Assembly (NCBI GenBank): GCA_001724855.1
Contig: MEED01000012.1
Location: forward strand, 124,001-188,000
Length of the DNA: 64,000 nt
Source: Lautropia sp. SCN 69-89
GTDB taxonomy: Bacteria; Pseudomonadota; Gammaproteobacteria; Burkholderiales; Burkholderiaceae_E
Direction: 5' to 3'
In this document: one piece after another, positions 10,377 to 19,416 of the stretch
Numbering within the stretch: position 1 is the first letter of the stretch
How the letters are laid out: every line of letters begins with the position of its first letter
Translations under genes and position numbers: made by a program
The notes under the pieces: generated by a model
Told to the model about the DNA's origin: nothing
What the model saw: only the letters and a program-made list of their open reading frames with translations
Databases searched by the model: none

Positions 10377-11503
10377 CGCCCCAGGATCAGCGTCGTGTGG
10401 CTGTTCATGCCCAACCCATGGCCGGTAACCAGCGCCACTTCGGCGTCTTTCACCTGGCGCTCGCCCGCATCGCCGCGCAGCTGGCGTACCGCCTCGATGA
10501 CGTGCAGCATCCCGCCGCCATAGCCTTCGGCGAGCAGACCGCCGCTGGGGTTCACTGGCAGCGCACCGCCCGGCGCGATTCTCCCGCCAGCGACGAAATC
10601 GCCCGCTTCGCCTGGCGCGCAGAACCCGTAGGCCTCGAGCTGCATAAGCACTACGATGGTGAAGCAGTCGTAGAGCATTGCGACATCGACATCCGCTGCA
10701 CTCAGCCCAGCGCGTTCGAGCGCGCGCGGGCCGCAGCGCGCGGCGGGAAGGGTGTCGAAATGCGTCGAGTTCGAGTAGGTGCCGAGGCTATGTGCCTGGC
10801 CCATGCCCAGGATGCGCACCGTCCGGTGGCGAGCGTCCTTCGCCCGCTCCCCCGCGCAGACGACGACCGCAGCCGCACCGTCGGAGACCAGGCAGCAATC
10901 GGCGCGACGCAACGGCTCCACCAGCATGCGTGACGCGAAATAGCCGGCCATGTCTAGCGGCGATTTCAATTGCGCGTGCGAGGTGCGGGCCGCGTGCGCG
11001 CGCGCCGCGATGGCGACCTCGGCCAGGGCCTCGGGGCGTGTGCGGTGCAGCGCCATGTGCCGTTGCGCGGCCAGCGCGTGCAAGCCCGCTGCGCCGAAGA
11101 AACCGAAGGCCGCTTCGTCGCCGCGCCCGTAGGCATACGATCCGGCGGTCGACAGCGCCGTGTCGCCATAGACGCACAGACACACCGAGCACAGCCCGGC
11201 CTCGATTGCCATTGCGGCACGCTGGATGCTCCCCGCGCTGGACGCGCCGCCGAGGATCTCGGTGCCGGCGAAGTCCGGGTCGAGTCCGAGCGCACGGCCC
11301 AGCCGCAGGTAATGCGGCTCGATGCCCTGCAGCACGCCCTGTGCAGCGCCGGGGTCGGTGATCAGGCCGTCTACGTTCTGCGGTGCGAAGCCGGCGTCTA
11401 CCACCGCCAGCCGCGCCGCCTGTGCTTCCAGGTCGAGCGCGCTGCGGCCTTCGAGGCGGCCGAAGGCCGTGTGTCCGATGCCTGCGATGACGGCTCGATT
11501 CAC
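10373..11503 (-). CDS. Thiolase-superfamily protein (lipid-transfer / Ltp2-like)
   Basis: VNRAVIAGIGHTAFGRLEGRSALDLEAQAA; YDCFTIVVLMQLEAYGFCAPGEAGDF; NPSGGLLAEGYGGGM. GTG start inferred within ORF 10373..11617. The usual Cys-SSG nucleophile is replaced (GGASSAG). Confidence 0.82.
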   Translation of the reverse strand: MNRAVIAGIGHTAFGRLEGRSALDLEAQAARLAVVDAGFAPQNVDGLITDPGAAQGVLQGIEPHYLRLGRALGLDPDFAGTEILGGASSAGSIQRAAMAIEAGLCSVCLCVYGDTALSTAGSYAYGRGDEAAFGFFGAAGLHALAAQRHMALHRTRPEALAEVAIAARAHAARTSHAQLKSPLDMAGYFASRMLVEPLRRADCCLVSDGAAAVVVCAGERAKDARHRTVRILGMGQAHSLGTYSNSTHFDTLPAARCGPRALERAGLSAADVDVAMLYDCFTIVVLMQLEAYGFCAPGEAGDFVAGGRIAPGGALPVNPSGGLLAEGYGGGMLHVIEAVRQLRGDAGERQVKDAEVALVTGHGLGMNSHTTLILGR

Positions 11504-11619
11504 GGGTGCTCTCCGGCTCCATGCGATGACCCGGACGGGCGGATCATACGCAGCAGAGCAGCTTGTCTTGATTATTGCACGAAAACTGAGTATCGTTCGA
11601 TGAACGCCCGATTGCAAGC

Positions 11620-12786
11620 GTGTCGATGCGGGAGACGGCCGTGGACTGGGACTGGAGCGAGGAACAGGAGCTGATGCGGCAGTCGCTGCGCGACTACGTG
11701 CGCGACAAGGTGACGCCCAACGTGCTGGCCTGGGAGGCTGCTGGCGAGGTGCCGCGCAGTCTGTTCGCCGATCTCGCCGAGTTGGGGGTGCTCGGGCTGA
11801 GGCTTTCGCCCGAATACGGCGGTGGCGGCCAGGACTTCTGGTTCACCGTCGTTCTGCTCGAGGAGCTGGTGCGTTGCGGCTCGATCGGTGTGCCGGTGAC
11901 CGTGATGGCGCACGCCGAGTTCGCTACCATGCTGATCGACCGTTACGGCTCGCCCGCGCTGCGGGAGACATACGTGCGTGGCGCGGCCGAGGGGCGGCTG
12001 ATCGGCGCGCTTGGCGTTTCCGAACCCGACGCCGGCAGCGACGTCGCCGCGCTGCGCACGCGCGCCGTGCGTGACGGCGACGAGTACGTCATCGACGGCT
12101 CCAAGCTTTACATCAGCAACGGCACGATTGCCGACTACATCACCCTGGCCGTGCGCACCGGCGGCGCCGGTGCGCACGGCGTGTCGATGATCGTCGTGCC
12201 CGGCGACTCCAGGGGCCTGCAGCGCCGCCGGCTGCGCAAGCTCGGCACCCACGCGTCGGACACCGCGGAGCTGTTCTTCGAGAACTGCCGGGTGCCCGCC
12301 GCGAACCTGCTCGGCACCGGCAACGACGGCTTTGGCATGATCATGTCGGGCTTCGAGGGCGAGCGCCTCGTGCTTTCGGTCATGGCGTGCTCACATGCGC
12401 GACTGATGTTCGACGAGGCGCGCGAATGGGGCCACAGCCGGCGCGCCTTCGGGCAGGCGCTCCTCGGCTTCCAGGTCTGGCAGCACCGACTGGCCGACGT
12501 GCTCACGCGCATCGAGGCAGCCGAAGCCCTGACGCGGCGCGGCGTCGACTTGTACGTGCGCGGCCGCCCGGCCCAGTCCGAGATCTCGATGGCCAAGCTG
12601 TTCGCTACCGAGACTGCGCGCTACACGGCCACCGAGTGTGCCCAGATCCAGGGCGGTCTGGGCTACATGGAGGAATGCCTGATGGGTCGGCTGCATCGCG
12701 ACGCGCTGGCGATGACGATCGGTGCCGGCTCGAGCGAGATCATGCGCGGACTAATCGCCCGCGCCAACAACCTGGTGGCACGATGA
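11620..12786 (+). CDS. Acyl-CoA dehydrogenase
   Basis: GALGVSEPDAGSDVAALRTRA, DGSKLYISNG, AQIQGGLGYMEE. Confidence 0.92.
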   Translation: MSMRETAVDWDWSEEQELMRQSLRDYVRDKVTPNVLAWEAAGEVPRSLFADLAELGVLGLRLSPEYGGGGQDFWFTVVLLEELVRCGSIGVPVTVMAHAEFATMLIDRYGSPALRETYVRGAAEGRLIGALGVSEPDAGSDVAALRTRAVRDGDEYVIDGSKLYISNGTIADYITLAVRTGGAGAHGVSMIVVPGDSRGLQRRRLRKLGTHASDTAELFFENCRVPAANLLGTGNDGFGMIMSGFEGERLVLSVMACSHARLMFDEAREWGHSRRAFGQALLGFQVWQHRLADVLTRIEAAEALTRRGVDLYVRGRPAQSEISMAKLFATETARYTATECAQIQGGLGYMEECLMGRLHRDALAMTIGAGSSEIMRGLIARANNLVAR

Positions 12787-13574
12787 CCCTGACGCGAGAG
12801 GCGCGCGACGGCGTGCTGATCCTGACGATAGCCCGCCCGGCCGCACGCAACGCCCTCAACGCCGAGACCCAGCAGGCGCTCGTCGAGGAGTGGTTGCACT
12901 TTCGCGACGACGACACGCTGCGCGTTGCGGTGCTCACCGGCGCCGGCGACGAGGCCTTCTGCGCTGGCGCCGACCTGAAGGAACTCGGTGCCTTTTACCG
13001 GTCGATGACGCCGTTCGAGCGTCGCGAGCGCGGCGAGCGCGAGCCTGGTTTGGGCGCGATCACGCGCAACTTCGATCCGCGCAAGCCGACCATCGCCGCC
13101 ATCAACGGTGCCTGTCTTGCGGGCGGACTCGAGCTCGCGCTGGCCTGCGACATCCGCGTCGCCGCCGAACACGCGCGCTTCGGTCTGCCCGAGGTCCGCC
13201 GCGGCATCCTGCCCGGTGCTGGCGGCACGCAGCGGCTGCCGCGTGCGTTGCCGGTCGGTGTGGCACTGGAGATGATCCTGACTGGCACGCCGATCGACGC
13301 AGCGTCTGCCCTGCGCTGGGGTCTGGTGAGCCGCGTCGTGCCGGCAGCCGCGCTGCTCGACTGTGCGCTCGAGATCGCCGCACTGATTGCCGCCAACGGG
13401 CCGCTCGCGGTTCGCGCCGCACGCGAAGCGGTCTACGAGGGGCTGGCGCTGCCGATGGATGCCGCATTGCGGCTGGAGCAGTTTCTCGCGGAGCCCCTGC
13501 GACAGAGCGACGACGCCGCCGAGGGCGTACGGGCCTTCATCGAGAAACGGCGAGCCAACTTCGCCGGACACTGA
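12783..13574 (+). CDS. Enoyl-CoA hydratase/isomerase
   Basis: MTLTREARDGVLILTIARPAARNALN, FCAGADLKELG, AINGACLAGGLELALACDIRVA. The start overlaps the ACAD stop (ATGA). Confidence 0.92.
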   Translation: MTLTREARDGVLILTIARPAARNALNAETQQALVEEWLHFRDDDTLRVAVLTGAGDEAFCAGADLKELGAFYRSMTPFERRERGEREPGLGAITRNFDPRKPTIAAINGACLAGGLELALACDIRVAAEHARFGLPEVRRGILPGAGGTQRLPRALPVGVALEMILTGTPIDAASALRWGLVSRVVPAAALLDCALEIAALIAANGPLAVRAAREAVYEGLALPMDAALRLEQFLAEPLRQSDDAAEGVRAFIEKRRANFAGH

Positions 13575-13589
13575 AAAGGAGCAGACCGT

Positions 13590-14444
13590 ATGGCAAGGCC
13601 GAAGATCGCGATCGACGCATGGGCGACCTACATCTCGCCGCAGGGAGCGAAGAAATGGCCACCCGAGTTCCTGCACATCTTCCGCAAGTACAAGTGCCCG
13701 CCCAACATGTTCGAGGGCGGTACGGTCGAGGCGATGCTGGCGGAAATGGACGCTGCAGGCGTTGACCGCATCGTGCTCTCCGCCTTCTTCTACGGCGGGC
13801 AATGGGTACTGAGCAACGAGGAGGTGGCGCAGATGGTACGGGAGCGCCCCGACCGCTTCATCGGTGCGGGTACCGTCAACATCATGCAGAAGCCCATGCA
13901 GGTGGTGCGCGAGGTCGACTACCTGGTGCAGGAACTCGGACTGCGCTGTCTGCGCCTGGAACCATACATGTACGGCGACGGCATGACCGGGCTGCCGCCC
14001 AACGACAAGCATTACTGGCCCGTATACATGCGCTGTAGCGAGCTGGGCGTCGCGGTGGCGATTCAGGTCGGCCACACCGGGCCGCTGCTGCCCTCCGAGT
14101 GCGGTCGTCCGATCTACCTCGACGAGGTGGCCCTGTCGTTTCCCGACCTTGCCGTCCTCGGCTGCCATGTCGGCCAGCCCTGGCACGAGGAGATGATGGT
14201 GCTTGCCTGGAAGCACCCCAATGTCTATCTTGAGACCTCGGCGCGTGGGCCGCGCCAGTGGCCGCAGTCGCTGGTCGACTTCGCCAAGGGTTGGGGCCAG
14301 GACAAGGTGATCTGGGCCACCGACTACCCGCTGCTCGGCTTCGACCGCACGCTGAGCGAACTCGAGGGGTTGGGTGTCGACGACAAGGTCTACCGCAAGA
14401 TCGTGCGCGACAACCTGCTGCGGGCGCTGAGGCTCGAGCTGTGA
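13590..14444 (+). CDS. Amidohydrolase-family protein
   Basis: IDAWATYISPQGAKKWPPEF, AGTVNIMQKPMQVVREVDYL, HVGQPWHEEMMVLAWKHPNVYLETSA, WATDYPLL. Confidence 0.85.
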   Translation: MARPKIAIDAWATYISPQGAKKWPPEFLHIFRKYKCPPNMFEGGTVEAMLAEMDAAGVDRIVLSAFFYGGQWVLSNEEVAQMVRERPDRFIGAGTVNIMQKPMQVVREVDYLVQELGLRCLRLEPYMYGDGMTGLPPNDKHYWPVYMRCSELGVAVAIQVGHTGPLLPSECGRPIYLDEVALSFPDLAVLGCHVGQPWHEEMMVLAWKHPNVYLETSARGPRQWPQSLVDFAKGWGQDKVIWATDYPLLGFDRTLSELEGLGVDDKVYRKIVRDNLLRALRLEL

Positions 14445-14881
14445 GGGACACGCAGAGCGTCCTCGACGCGATCGCCTACGTCGCCTGGCACGGCCACAGG
14501 ATTCGCATCGAGGAGCCGGGCCGCGTGGTGGTGGCGCAGCCTGACCAGGCGGAACTGCGCAACTACGCCGGCACGACGCACGCCGGGGCGCTGTACACGC
14601 TGGCCGAGACCGCGGCCGGCGTCGTCGCCGACGGTATTGCCGCACCGCTGGGAGGCTTCATCCTTCTCGCGACGGCGACGGTGCATTACACGCGCCGCGC
14701 CGAAGGCGCGCTCGAGGCCGAGGCGCGGTTCGGTCCAGCCGCCGACGCCCCGGCACCGGCCGCGGAATTCTCCGCCAGCGGCCGTGGCACTGTGATTGTG
14801 GACGTAGTGATCCGCGATGCGGGCGGGCAGTCCGTCTTCGAAGGCAGCTTTCAATATGCAATGCGCAGGAGAACCCGATGA
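14441..14881 (+). CDS. Hotdog-fold thioesterase (PaaI/DUF4442-like)
   Basis: NYAGTTHAGALYTLAETAAGVVADGIAAPLGGFILLATATVHYTRRA. GTG start inferred (4-nt overlap upstream). Confidence 0.72.
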   Translation: MRDTQSVLDAIAYVAWHGHRIRIEEPGRVVVAQPDQAELRNYAGTTHAGALYTLAETAAGVVADGIAAPLGGFILLATATVHYTRRAEGALEAEARFGPAADAPAPAAEFSASGRGTVIVDVVIRDAGGQSVFEGSFQYAMRRRTR

Positions 14882-15657
14882 TCGACTCGCTGCTGACCGA
14901 GCGCCGCGGTGCCGTGCTGCGTCTTGCGCTGAACCGGCCCGACAAGCTCAACGCCATCGACCTGCCGCTGCTCGATGCGCTTACCGAGGCGCTCGAGGCG
15001 GCTGGCCGCGATCCCACGGTGCGCGCCGTCGTCATCGCCGGCGCGGGTGCGTCGTTCTGCGCCGGCGCAGACATTGGCCAGATGATCGACCGTACCGCCG
15101 ACGACTGGGAGCGCACTGTCGACCACTACCTCGACCCAATCCGCGTCATTGCACGCATCGGCAAGCCGGTGATCGCGCGGCTGCACGGCAACGTATTCGG
15201 CGGCGGGTTGGGCCTCGCCATCGCCTGCGACTTCCGCGTCGCCGCCGAGTCGGCGCGCCTGTGCGCGCCCTTCGTCAAGCTGGCGCTGGCCGGCTGCGAC
15301 ATGTCGGCCGGCTACTTTCTGCCACGTTTGATCGGCCTGGGGCGTGCCATCGACATGATGATGACGGCGCGCGTCGTCGATGCGCCCGAGGCGCAGGCGA
15401 TCGGGCTGGTCAGCCAGACGGTGCCCGATGCCGAGCTCGACGCTGCAGTCGACGCGCTCGCGGACAAGCTCGCGACCCTCGCGCCGCGCACCACGGCCTT
15501 CACCAAGGCGGCAATCCGCCGATCTCTCGACCGGGACATGGAAGGCGAGTTCGACTACGAGATCTTCGCGCAGGTACAGTGTCTGCAGAGTGCCGACCAC
15601 CGCGAAGGGGTGGCGGCGTTTCGCGAGCGCAGGGCGCCAGTCTTTCGCGGTGCCTGA
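14878..15657 (+). CDS. Enoyl-CoA hydratase/isomerase
   Basis: LALNRPDKLNAIDLPL, AGAGASFCAGADIGQM, LHGNVFGGGLGLAIACDFRVAAESARLCAPF. Confidence 0.92.
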   Translation: MIDSLLTERRGAVLRLALNRPDKLNAIDLPLLDALTEALEAAGRDPTVRAVVIAGAGASFCAGADIGQMIDRTADDWERTVDHYLDPIRVIARIGKPVIARLHGNVFGGGLGLAIACDFRVAAESARLCAPFVKLALAGCDMSAGYFLPRLIGLGRAIDMMMTARVVDAPEAQAIGLVSQTVPDAELDAAVDALADKLATLAPRTTAFTKAAIRRSLDRDMEGEFDYEIFAQVQCLQSADHREGVAAFRERRAPVFRGA

Positions 15658-15710
15658 GCAGCCGACACGCCAATCTCCGACACACGCCCCGTAGGCGAGG
15701 AACGCCGACC

Positions 15711-16871
15711 ATGACCGATGCCGGCCTGAGCGAGGAGGAAGTCACTTTCCGCGACAGCGTGCGCGCCTTTGTCGACAAACGCATCGTGCCCGACGCTACG
15801 CGCTGGGACATGGCGGAGCGCTATCCGCGCGAGCTGTTCCTGGAGACGGCCGCGCTCGGCTGGCTCGGCATCGGATTCCCGGAGGATGTCGGGGGCAGCG
15901 GCGGCGGCAGCGTGATGTACGCGATCCTGTGTGCCGAACTTTCGCGCGGCTCGGCGGCGATCGCGCTCGGCCTGTACGTGCACACTGCGCTGGCGGCCTC
16001 GGCGATCCTGCATCTGGGAAGCGCAGAGCAGAAGGCGCGCTATCTTCCCGAGGCGCTAGCCGGAAAACGCATCGGCTGCTGGGGCTACGCCGAGCCTGGT
16101 GCCGGGGCCGACATTGCGTGCGTGCGCACGCGTGCGCGTCGCGAAGGCGAGTACTACGTGCTCGATGGCTCCAAGCTGTACATCACCAATTCCCCATTCG
16201 CGGACTTCATGGTGATCGTCGCGCAGACCGATCCGGCACGCGGTCTCAAGGGTATGTCGGTCTTCGTCGTCGATCGCGACACGCCGGGTGTGCGCGTCAG
16301 TGCCCCGTTCAAGAAGCTCGGCATGGGTGCCTCGGAAATGGCCGAGATCGTCTTCGACGGCGCACGCGTGCCCGTCGGCAACCGCCTGGGCATCGAGCAT
16401 CTTGGCTTCATCGAGGCGCTCAAGGTACTCACGCTCGGGCGTATCGCGTCGGCGGGCTTTGGCGTCGGTCTGGGCCGCGCGGCGCTCGAGGAAGCACTGC
16501 GTTATACTTCCACCCGCATGCAGGGGGAGGCGCCGATCACGCGCCATCAATTCGTGCGTTTCACGCTCGCCGACATGGCGACGCGGCTCGACGCCGCTTG
16601 GCAGCTCACGCTGCACGCGGCGCGCCTCGTAGAGGCCGGCGGCGACTACGACTGCGCCGCCTCGATGGCCAAGCTGTTTGCCACCGAGACCTGCACGCAT
16701 GTCTGCGAACGTGCATTACATTTGTGCGGCGCTCAGGGCTACATGCGCGAGAGCGCGGCACAGCGCTTCTATCGCGACTGCAAGGTGCTCGAGATCGGCG
16801 AGGGCACCAGCGAGATCCAGCGCGAGACGATCTTCAGGCATCTGGCACGGCAGGGCAGCAGATGGGTGTGA
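15711..16871 (+). CDS. Acyl-CoA dehydrogenase
   Basis: GCWGYAEPGAGADIACVRTRA, DGSKLYITNSPFADFMVIVAQTDP, LCGAQGYMRESAAQRFYRDCKVLEIGEGTSEIQ. Confidence 0.93.
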   Translation: MTDAGLSEEEVTFRDSVRAFVDKRIVPDATRWDMAERYPRELFLETAALGWLGIGFPEDVGGSGGGSVMYAILCAELSRGSAAIALGLYVHTALAASAILHLGSAEQKARYLPEALAGKRIGCWGYAEPGAGADIACVRTRARREGEYYVLDGSKLYITNSPFADFMVIVAQTDPARGLKGMSVFVVDRDTPGVRVSAPFKKLGMGASEMAEIVFDGARVPVGNRLGIEHLGFIEALKVLTLGRIASAGFGVGLGRAALEEALRYTSTRMQGEAPITRHQFVRFTLADMATRLDAAWQLTLHAARLVEAGGDYDCAASMAKLFATETCTHVCERALHLCGAQGYMRESAAQRFYRDCKVLEIGEGTSEIQRETIFRHLARQGSRWV

Positions 16872-17569
16872 CGGAACGACGCCAGCGCGAACGCGCGGCA
16901 CGGCGCGAGGAGATTCTCGACGCGGCCCGCGACGTGCTGCTCAGCCAGGGTCTGCGAGGCACGACAACAAAGGAGATCGCCGAGCGCTGCGAGCTCTCGG
17001 AAGCGACGCTGTTCTTCTACTTCCGCAACAAGGACGAGATCCTGCTGTCGCTGATCTTCGAGAGTATCGCGTTCTGGGCTCAGGGGCTGGACGCGCTGGC
17101 CGCGAACTCGATGCCGCCCGAGGCACTGCTGCAGGCCATCTGGCAGTTCCACGAGGAGGTCTACCGCGAGCATCCGGACTACTTCGTCATCTCGGCCTAC
17201 CTGGCGCAGCCGCAGGTGCTCGACAATGTCTCGCCCGAGGTCAAGGACGAGATCGCGCGCCGATCGGGCGAGAACTTCCGGCGCTTGCGCGAACTGCTCG
17301 CGCGCGTCGATCCGTCCACGCCGGGCGTCGTGCTCGCGAATCTGCTGTGGTCGCTGTTCCTGGGTCTGACGATCGCCGGGGCATCGCGGGCCAACCTCGG
17401 CCACGGCACACGCGGCGAGCAGCGTGAGACCCGCGCCCAGGTCTTCGACGTCGTCAAGCGTGCGTTCGGATTCGGAGCCCGCAATGGGTCCTCCAGGGTT
17501 GGCAAACCGAAGGGTGCCGGCACGCGCGGCCGGGCGCCTCGACAGACGGCAGGGAGCAACAAGCCATGA
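16862..17569 (+). CDS. TetR-family transcriptional regulator
   Basis: RREEILDAARDVLLSQGLRGTTTKEIAERCELSEATLFFYFRNKDEIL helix-turn-helix. Confidence 0.9.
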   Translation: MGVTERRQRERAARREEILDAARDVLLSQGLRGTTTKEIAERCELSEATLFFYFRNKDEILLSLIFESIAFWAQGLDALAANSMPPEALLQAIWQFHEEVYREHPDYFVISAYLAQPQVLDNVSPEVKDEIARRSGENFRRLRELLARVDPSTPGVVLANLLWSLFLGLTIAGASRANLGHGTRGEQRETRAQVFDVVKRAFGFGARNGSSRVGKPKGAGTRGRAPRQTAGSNKP

Positions 17570-18621
17570 TCGCGACCACCATGCTGGCTGCGCGGCTGCA
17601 CGAAGCCGGCGCGCCGCTCAGGATCGAGAGCGTCCCGGTTCCGCAAGCGGGGTCCGGTCAGTTGCTGCTCGAAGTCGCCGCCTGCGGGCTGTGCGGCACC
17701 GATATCCACCTGGCGGTGGACGGCGACATCCCGGTCGCGCGCAGCCCGATCACGCTCGGCCATGAGGCCGCGGGCACGATCGTTGCACTCGGCGAGGGGG
17801 TGAGCGGCTTCACGCTCGGCCAGCGCGTGGCACTCTTTCCTTCGCCGATCTGCGGTCAATGCCGCTTCTGCAGGGCGGGACGCGAATCCCTGTGCGAGGC
17901 GACGCAGGCCTACGGCATGTCTCAGGACGGGGCGCTCGCGCGCTACATCGTGGCGCCGGTCGCGGGCGCGATCGCGATCCCCGACGCCGTGGACTTCGCC
18001 ACCGCGGCCATTATCACCGACGGTGTCTCGACGCCGCTGCACGCCCTGCGTTCGCGTGGCGCCCTGCGTGCCGGTGAGGCGGTGGCGGTGGTGGGCTGCG
18101 GCGGCCTGGGCGCGCATGCGATCCTGCTGGCGCGCATGATGGGGGCGGGTTTCATCGCAGCGATCGACACGCAGGCGCAGGCGCGCGAGCGCGCCATCGA
18201 GTTTGGCGCCGACCTGGCTATCGACCCCGCCGAGCAACCCCATCCGGGCCGCGCCATCCGCGCCCAGCTCGGCCGCGGCGTCGATCTCGCGCTCGAATTC
18301 GTCGGCCGCCCGGAGACGGTGGAGACGACGCTGCGCTGCCTTGACACCGGTGGGCGGGCGGTCTTGGTGGGTGTCGGGCCGGGCCGCCCGGCGTTGCCGC
18401 CGCTTCTGAGCTTCGTCGGCCGCGAGCACTCTGTGATCGGCTCCTTCGGCATGGACAAGCGCGACATCGCCGACCTCTTGCAGCTCGTCGCGCGCGGCAG
18501 GCTCGATCTGTCTCGCTCGGTGAGCCGGATCTTTCCGCTCGAGGGCGTGAACGAGGCACTCGGCCTGCTGGCGAAGAAGGGCACCGGCGTCGTCAGGCTC
18601 GTCGTCGAGCCCGGACGCTGA
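17566..18621 (+). CDS. Zinc-dependent alcohol dehydrogenase (MDR family)
   Basis: CGLCGTDIHLAVDGD, GHEAAGTIVALGEGV, CGQCRFCRAGRESLC, VVGCGGLGAHAILLARMMGA. Confidence 0.92.
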   Translation: MIATTMLAARLHEAGAPLRIESVPVPQAGSGQLLLEVAACGLCGTDIHLAVDGDIPVARSPITLGHEAAGTIVALGEGVSGFTLGQRVALFPSPICGQCRFCRAGRESLCEATQAYGMSQDGALARYIVAPVAGAIAIPDAVDFATAAIITDGVSTPLHALRSRGALRAGEAVAVVGCGGLGAHAILLARMMGAGFIAAIDTQAQARERAIEFGADLAIDPAEQPHPGRAIRAQLGRGVDLALEFVGRPETVETTLRCLDTGGRAVLVGVGPGRPALPPLLSFVGREHSVIGSFGMDKRDIADLLQLVARGRLDLSRSVSRIFPLEGVNEALGLLAKKGTGVVRLVVEPGR

Positions 18622-18644
18622 GCGGCGGCGTATCACGCCCCCGG

Positions 18645-18678
18645 GGCACCTTCAGACCCGACACCGGGTCACGGTGCC
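18645..18678. repeat. Hairpin/cruciform-prone inverted repeat downstream of the ADH gene
   Basis: GGCACC-ttca-GACCCG-acac-CGGGTC-ac-GGTGCC: two nested perfect 6-bp arms. No T-tract. Confidence 0.5.
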
Positions 18679-18758
18679 CGGCGCGTCGGAGGTGGCCTGG
18701 GCTCACGATAGCGGCCGCGATCCAACGCAGGCGCAAGGCACGCGACGAGCCGGTGCGG

Positions 18759-18890
18759 ATGGCCCGCTTGCTCATCGCGTTGCTCGACGTGCAGTCGACC
18801 GTCTGGCGCGCCGTGCTGGTTCCAGCAGTGATCCCGCTGGACAAGCTGCACGACGCGATCCAGGCCGTGATGGGGTGGACCGACATTCGT
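18759..18890 (+). pseudogene. 5' fragment of a plasmid pRiA4b ORF-3-like gene (PF07929-type)
   Basis: MRMARLLIALLDVQSTVWRAVLVPAVIPLDKLHDAIQAVMGWTD matches the family N-terminal consensus, then similarity stops. Confidence 0.65.
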
Positions 18891-18953
18891 CATGCAAAGG
18901 TCGATTGGTTCACGGATGGATTCTCACCCCTCGGCAGAGGGGTGGCGTCCATA

Positions 18954-19065
18954 CTATCTTGGTCGGCGATCGCGACACGCCGGACGTGCGCATCAGCGCC
19001 TCGTTCAGGAAGCTCGGCATGGGTGCCTCGGAGATGGCCCGGATCGTCTTCGGCGGCACGCGCTG
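18954..19065 (+). pseudogene. Internal fragment of an acyl-CoA dehydrogenase gene
   Basis: gatcgcgacacgccgg..gtgcgc.tcag..cctcgttcaggaagctcggcatgggtgcctcgga closely matches ~16270-16375 of the intact ACAD in this window. Confidence 0.85.
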
Positions 19066-19170
19066 CCGCGCTCGGTGAGCCGGATCTTCCCGCTTGCCGG
19101 CGTGAACGAAGCACCTGGCTTGCTGGCGAAGAAGGACACCAGCCGGCATCGTCGGGTTTGTCGCCGAGCC
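19066..19170 (+). pseudogene. 3' fragment of an alcohol dehydrogenase gene, fused to the ACAD fragment
   Basis: cgctcggtgagccggatcttcccgcttgccggcgtgaacgaagcacctggcttgctggcgaagaaggacacc closely matches ~18515-18616 of the intact ADH in this window. Confidence 0.85.
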
Positions 19171-19416
19171 AGCAGCCTGGACCGCGGCGCCAGACGTATT
19201 CGCGTCTCCTGGACTCGCTCGGGCCGAGTGCGTCGATGGCCAGACCCGTGAGCTGGTACCACGCGCGACCTCCGGTGCGGTCGTAACCGGCCCCATTGGC
19301 CCCATCGAACCTTCCCGCGGCGGTACTTACTTCATGGCGGTGCCGACCCGATAATGGATCCGGGCAAGCAGCGGATGCGCCGGTTCTCCCGGTGTCGACA
19401 AGACAAGGAGATCCCC

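Noticed and set aside
13590-14444. Amidohydrolase as a specific named decarboxylase
   Set aside because: Family-level similarity only; no substrate-specific residues could be assigned from sequence reading.
12663-14645. 660-aa minus-strand ORF antisense to the ECH and amidohydrolase genes
   Set aside because: Arg/His-rich shadow frame; plus-strand genes are clearly conserved and translationally coupled.
18645-18678. Hairpin as a mobile-element end or attC-like site
   Set aside because: Nested arms after the ADH stop fit a terminator/cruciform; no second copy or integrase found, and no conserved attC core recognised.
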